From a virus: DNA of 22,614 nucleotides. Below, piece by piece: positions 21,216 through 22,614 of the stretch. The position numbers and the translations under genes are program-made. Positions within the stretch are counted from its first letter, which is position 1, and every line of letters begins with the position of its first letter. The notes under the pieces are model-generated. The model worked only from the letters and a program-made list of their open reading frames with translations, did not search any database and was not told the DNA's origin. The stretch covers positions 1 to 22,614 of IMG/VR virus record IMGVR_UViG_3300042502_000831; one strand, 5' to 3'.

Positions 21216-22103
21216 ATGAAAAATTGTTGTTTTACATATTACGGAGAATTATATTCAGAGGGTGGTGAATGTCCATCTTGTCCAGAAGTTGGAAGCCTTC
21301 AAATTCATAGAGGATTAGATCAAGGATTATATTCAGATCAAGCAACTGCCGAAACTTATTTAGGAACTGCAATAGATGGAACTTGTTCAAAGGTTTATTT
21401 AGATGTAGAAAATGATGTTTTGTTTTTTGATGTACCACAAGGAACTTATACTAATCAATATTTTTTAACATCCACGAGTGCATATATAGTTCAATTAAAC
21501 AATTTATTGCAATATTCTGATCTATGTTTTGGAGATAACGGAGGTAATAATATAATAAATGGATTGGCAGGTAATGATATTACTTTTGGAGATGGTTGTT
21601 TTGCTTCATCATTTGGAAATAATTATATTTCAAGTGCAATCGCAGGTAATGAATTTTTTCAAAACTCATCTGGAAATAATACTATTGATTATTGTGAAGC
21701 TGATAATAATGCTTTTTTTGGAAGCGTTGGAAATAATAAAATTGCAGAATTTATTGGAACGAATAATTGTTTTCAATTAAGTACTGGAAATAATAGTATT
21801 GGAGATGGTACATTTGGAGAATCCGCTTTCGTTGACGCTGCAAGTTCATTAAATACGATTACAAATATTATAGATGCTGGTGATAATTTTGGAAAAAACT
21901 ATCAAGGAAATTTTATAATTAAAGGAAATATTGGAGCTACCGATTCAGACGATTTAACTGGAACTGCTACTTTTTTTGATACTGGCAGTTCTGCAAATTT
22001 GATAGTTCAATTAGCAAAATTAACTAGCAATGGAGGCAATCCAGAGGGGGATTTAGCAAACGCAGTAATAAATGGAGCTACTATAAATTATATATTGATT
22101 TAA
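21216..22103 (+). CDS. Beta-helix surface/fibre-like protein with NCCFTY anchor
   Basis: A 295-residue protein starting MKNCCFTYYGELY, sharing its N-terminal peptide with the preceding gene. A linker with CPSC and a globular part (about 30-105) lead to a right-handed beta-helix or beta-roll built from alternating 10 and 9 residue turns, each ending in a GNN-type corner. Residues about 134-209 hold four exact 19-residue units (57 bp in DNA). A final domain (about 235-295) closes the helix. Such repeats are typical of trimeric fibres and tailspikes. No lyase or depolymerase residues can be identified. It is likely a host-contact or capsid-decorating protein; the exact target is unknown. Confidence 0.75.
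   Translation: MKNCCFTYYGELYSEGGECPSCPEVGSLQIHRGLDQGLYSDQATAETYLGTAIDGTCSKVYLDVENDVLFFDVPQGTYTNQYFLTSTSAYIVQLNNLLQYSDLCFGDNGGNNIINGLAGNDITFGDGCFASSFGNNYISSAIAGNEFFQNSSGNNTIDYCEADNNAFFGSVGNNKIAEFIGTNNCFQLSTGNNSIGDGTFGESAFVDAASSLNTITNIIDAGDNFGKNYQGNFIIKGNIGATDSDDLTGTATFFDTGSSANLIVQLAKLTSNGGNPEGDLANAVINGATINYILI
21615..21842 (+). repeat. 57 bp degenerate tandem repeat (4 units) in the beta-helix gene
   Basis: GGAAATAAT starts at 21615, 21672, 21729 and 21786, each exactly 57 bases apart. Each unit encodes 19 residues with GNN at the first corner and a second GNE/DNN/TNN/GES corner 10 residues later. A related GNN at 21543 lies 72 bases upstream, so a five-residue insertion separates it from the regular series. 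The rest of each unit has diverged at DNA level. Confidence 0.75.
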
Positions 22104-22108
22104 TTTTG
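22101..22108 (+). promoter_or_regulatory. Possible promoter -7 box before the holin gene
   Basis: TAATTTTG fits TAnnTTTG and also contains the stop codon of the beta-helix gene. It ends 4 bases before the holin ATG, and no -33 TTG is visible at the right distance. Chance is a serious alternative. Confidence 0.25.
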
Positions 22109-22112
22109 TAAA

Positions 22113-22544
22113 ATGGGAAAGTATCTAAATGCCTTTGTTATATCAGTAATAACATTTTTTTCTCCGATATATGGGTTATTATTGGCAGTTGGTACAATGA
22201 TATTTATGGATACTATTTTAGGAATTACAAAAGCAATTAAACTAGACGGGTGGGAATCGGTTACATCAAGAAAAGCTAGCGTAATTATAAGCAAATTTTT
22301 GCTATATCAATTGACCGTCGTTACTTTCTTTATAATAGATTACAATTTAATAAATGAGTTCACAAAAGCACATTATCAAAATGATTATTTATTGACTAAA
22401 TTCATAACTCTATCTTTGTGCTTTGTCGAAGCCAAAAGCATTGACGAAAACATAAAAGCTATCTTTGGCTTTTCAATTTGGACAAACCTAAAAGATGTTT
22501 TGACCAGAAAGCAAGAAATAGAAGAAATTTCAAAAAAATCTTAA
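22113..22544 (+). CDS. Phage holin
   Basis: A 143-residue membrane protein of the phage holin type seen at the end of structural modules. Hydrophobic segments are at about 7-36 (LNAFVISVITFFSPIYGLLL continuing through MIFMDTILGI), 57-76 (VIISKFLLYQLTVVTFFIID) and 92-106. The middle LGITKAIKLDGWESVTSRKA, with its GWESVTSRK loop, is characteristic of the holin_4-like family, and the C-terminus is charged (TRKQEIEEISKKS). Holins form holes in the inner membrane to release or activate the endolysin. The next gene, cut by the window end, may be the lysin. It starts 9 bases after the beta-helix gene. Confidence 0.83.
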   Translation: MGKYLNAFVISVITFFSPIYGLLLAVGTMIFMDTILGITKAIKLDGWESVTSRKASVIISKFLLYQLTVVTFFIIDYNLINEFTKAHYQNDYLLTKFITLSLCFVEAKSIDENIKAIFGFSIWTNLKDVLTRKQEIEEISKKS

Positions 22545-22553
22545 ACAAAACAA

Positions 22554-22614
22554 ATGGCAAACATCAAAAAATACAATGGCTACTTTAAATTTGAACACGA
22601 ATTTACATCAATAA
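22554..22614 (+). CDS. Start of a gene cut by the window edge
   Basis: ATG at 22554, 9 bases after the holin stop, opens a frame that runs off the window: MANIKKYNGYFKFEHEFTSI. Only 20 residues are visible, too few for identification. Position after the holin makes an endolysin or lysis partner plausible, but nothing in the sequence shows it. Confidence 0.55.
   Translation, partial: MANIKKYNGYFKFEHEFTSI

Noticed and set aside
21559-21780. A second + strand frame inside the beta-helix gene
   Set aside because: It is a shadow produced by the repetitive, AT-rich codons; its translation is a string of Ile, Leu and Met without a domain.
854-22294. Minus-strand open frames at many places (for example 1709-2029, 14441-14764, 16244-16519, 22100-22294)
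   Set aside because: All lie opposite well-supported + strand genes, have low-complexity or Phe/Cys/Ile-rich translations typical of the reverse of coding DNA, and have no promoters or spacing of their own.
1-22614. tRNA genes, CRISPR arrays, integrase/attachment sites, toxin-antitoxin or defence systems
   Set aside because: No cloverleaf-like sequences, spaced direct repeats, recombinase motifs or defence-associated domains were seen on either strand.

Overview
The window looks like a contiguous, unidirectional stretch of a tailed double-stranded DNA phage (or prophage) genome infecting a Bacteroidota host, probably Flavobacterium-like. The reasons are: strongly AT-rich DNA; every convincing gene on the + strand; 1 to 14 base start/stop overlaps throughout; very few Shine-Dalgarno sequences; and Bacteroidota-type promoter boxes (TAnnTTTG, often extended to TAnnTTTGCA, with TTG or TTTG about 18 to 21 bases upstream) in several of the few gaps. 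No integrase, repressor, tRNA or CRISPR array is visible. The long tape measure and tail chaperone pair indicate a long-tailed particle, most likely a siphovirus.

Layout. Positions 1-2801 hold small accessory genes: a Fis-like HTH protein, a MazG-like pyrophosphohydrolase, DUF3310 and DUF551 proteins, several unknowns, and a GTG-started two-helix membrane peptide. Positions 2803-4700 hold the small and large terminase subunits. A free-standing NUMOD4/HNH homing endonuclease and a CxxC membrane protein follow (4720-5599). Positions 5599-13031 are the tail block: a small structural candidate, a tail assembly chaperone pair joined by a probable -1 frameshift site, the tape measure and two large tail-tip proteins. 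A separately promoted gene, possibly the tail tube, sits at 13100-13675. Positions 13730-18932 are the head block: portal, MuF/gp7-like minor head protein, an acidic protein, scaffold and major capsid protein. Positions 18932-20644 hold connector/completion candidates. Positions 20637-22103 hold two surface or fibre-like proteins with a shared N-terminal peptide. A holin (22113-22544) and the start of one more gene close the window.

How it works together. The terminase packages DNA through the portal into a capsid built from scaffold and major capsid protein. Chaperones and tape measure build the tail, tip and surface proteins probably contact the host, and the holin starts lysis. Output appears to be tuned by internal promoters, by a terminator-like hairpin lying inside the 5' end of the portal gene, and by a strong GNRA-capped hairpin just after the capsid gene.

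Most noteworthy observations: (1) a U UUU UUA slippery site in a nine-T run joining the two chaperone frames; (2) an intrinsic-terminator-shaped hairpin within portal codons 12-25; (3) the 15 bp hairpin downstream of the capsid gene; (4) a tail block placed between terminase and portal, unlike the lambda/HK97 order; (5) two adjacent surface proteins with the same N-terminal NCCFTY peptide, one carrying an exact 57 bp (19 residue) beta-helix repeat. All are read by eye; no searches or folding programs were run.
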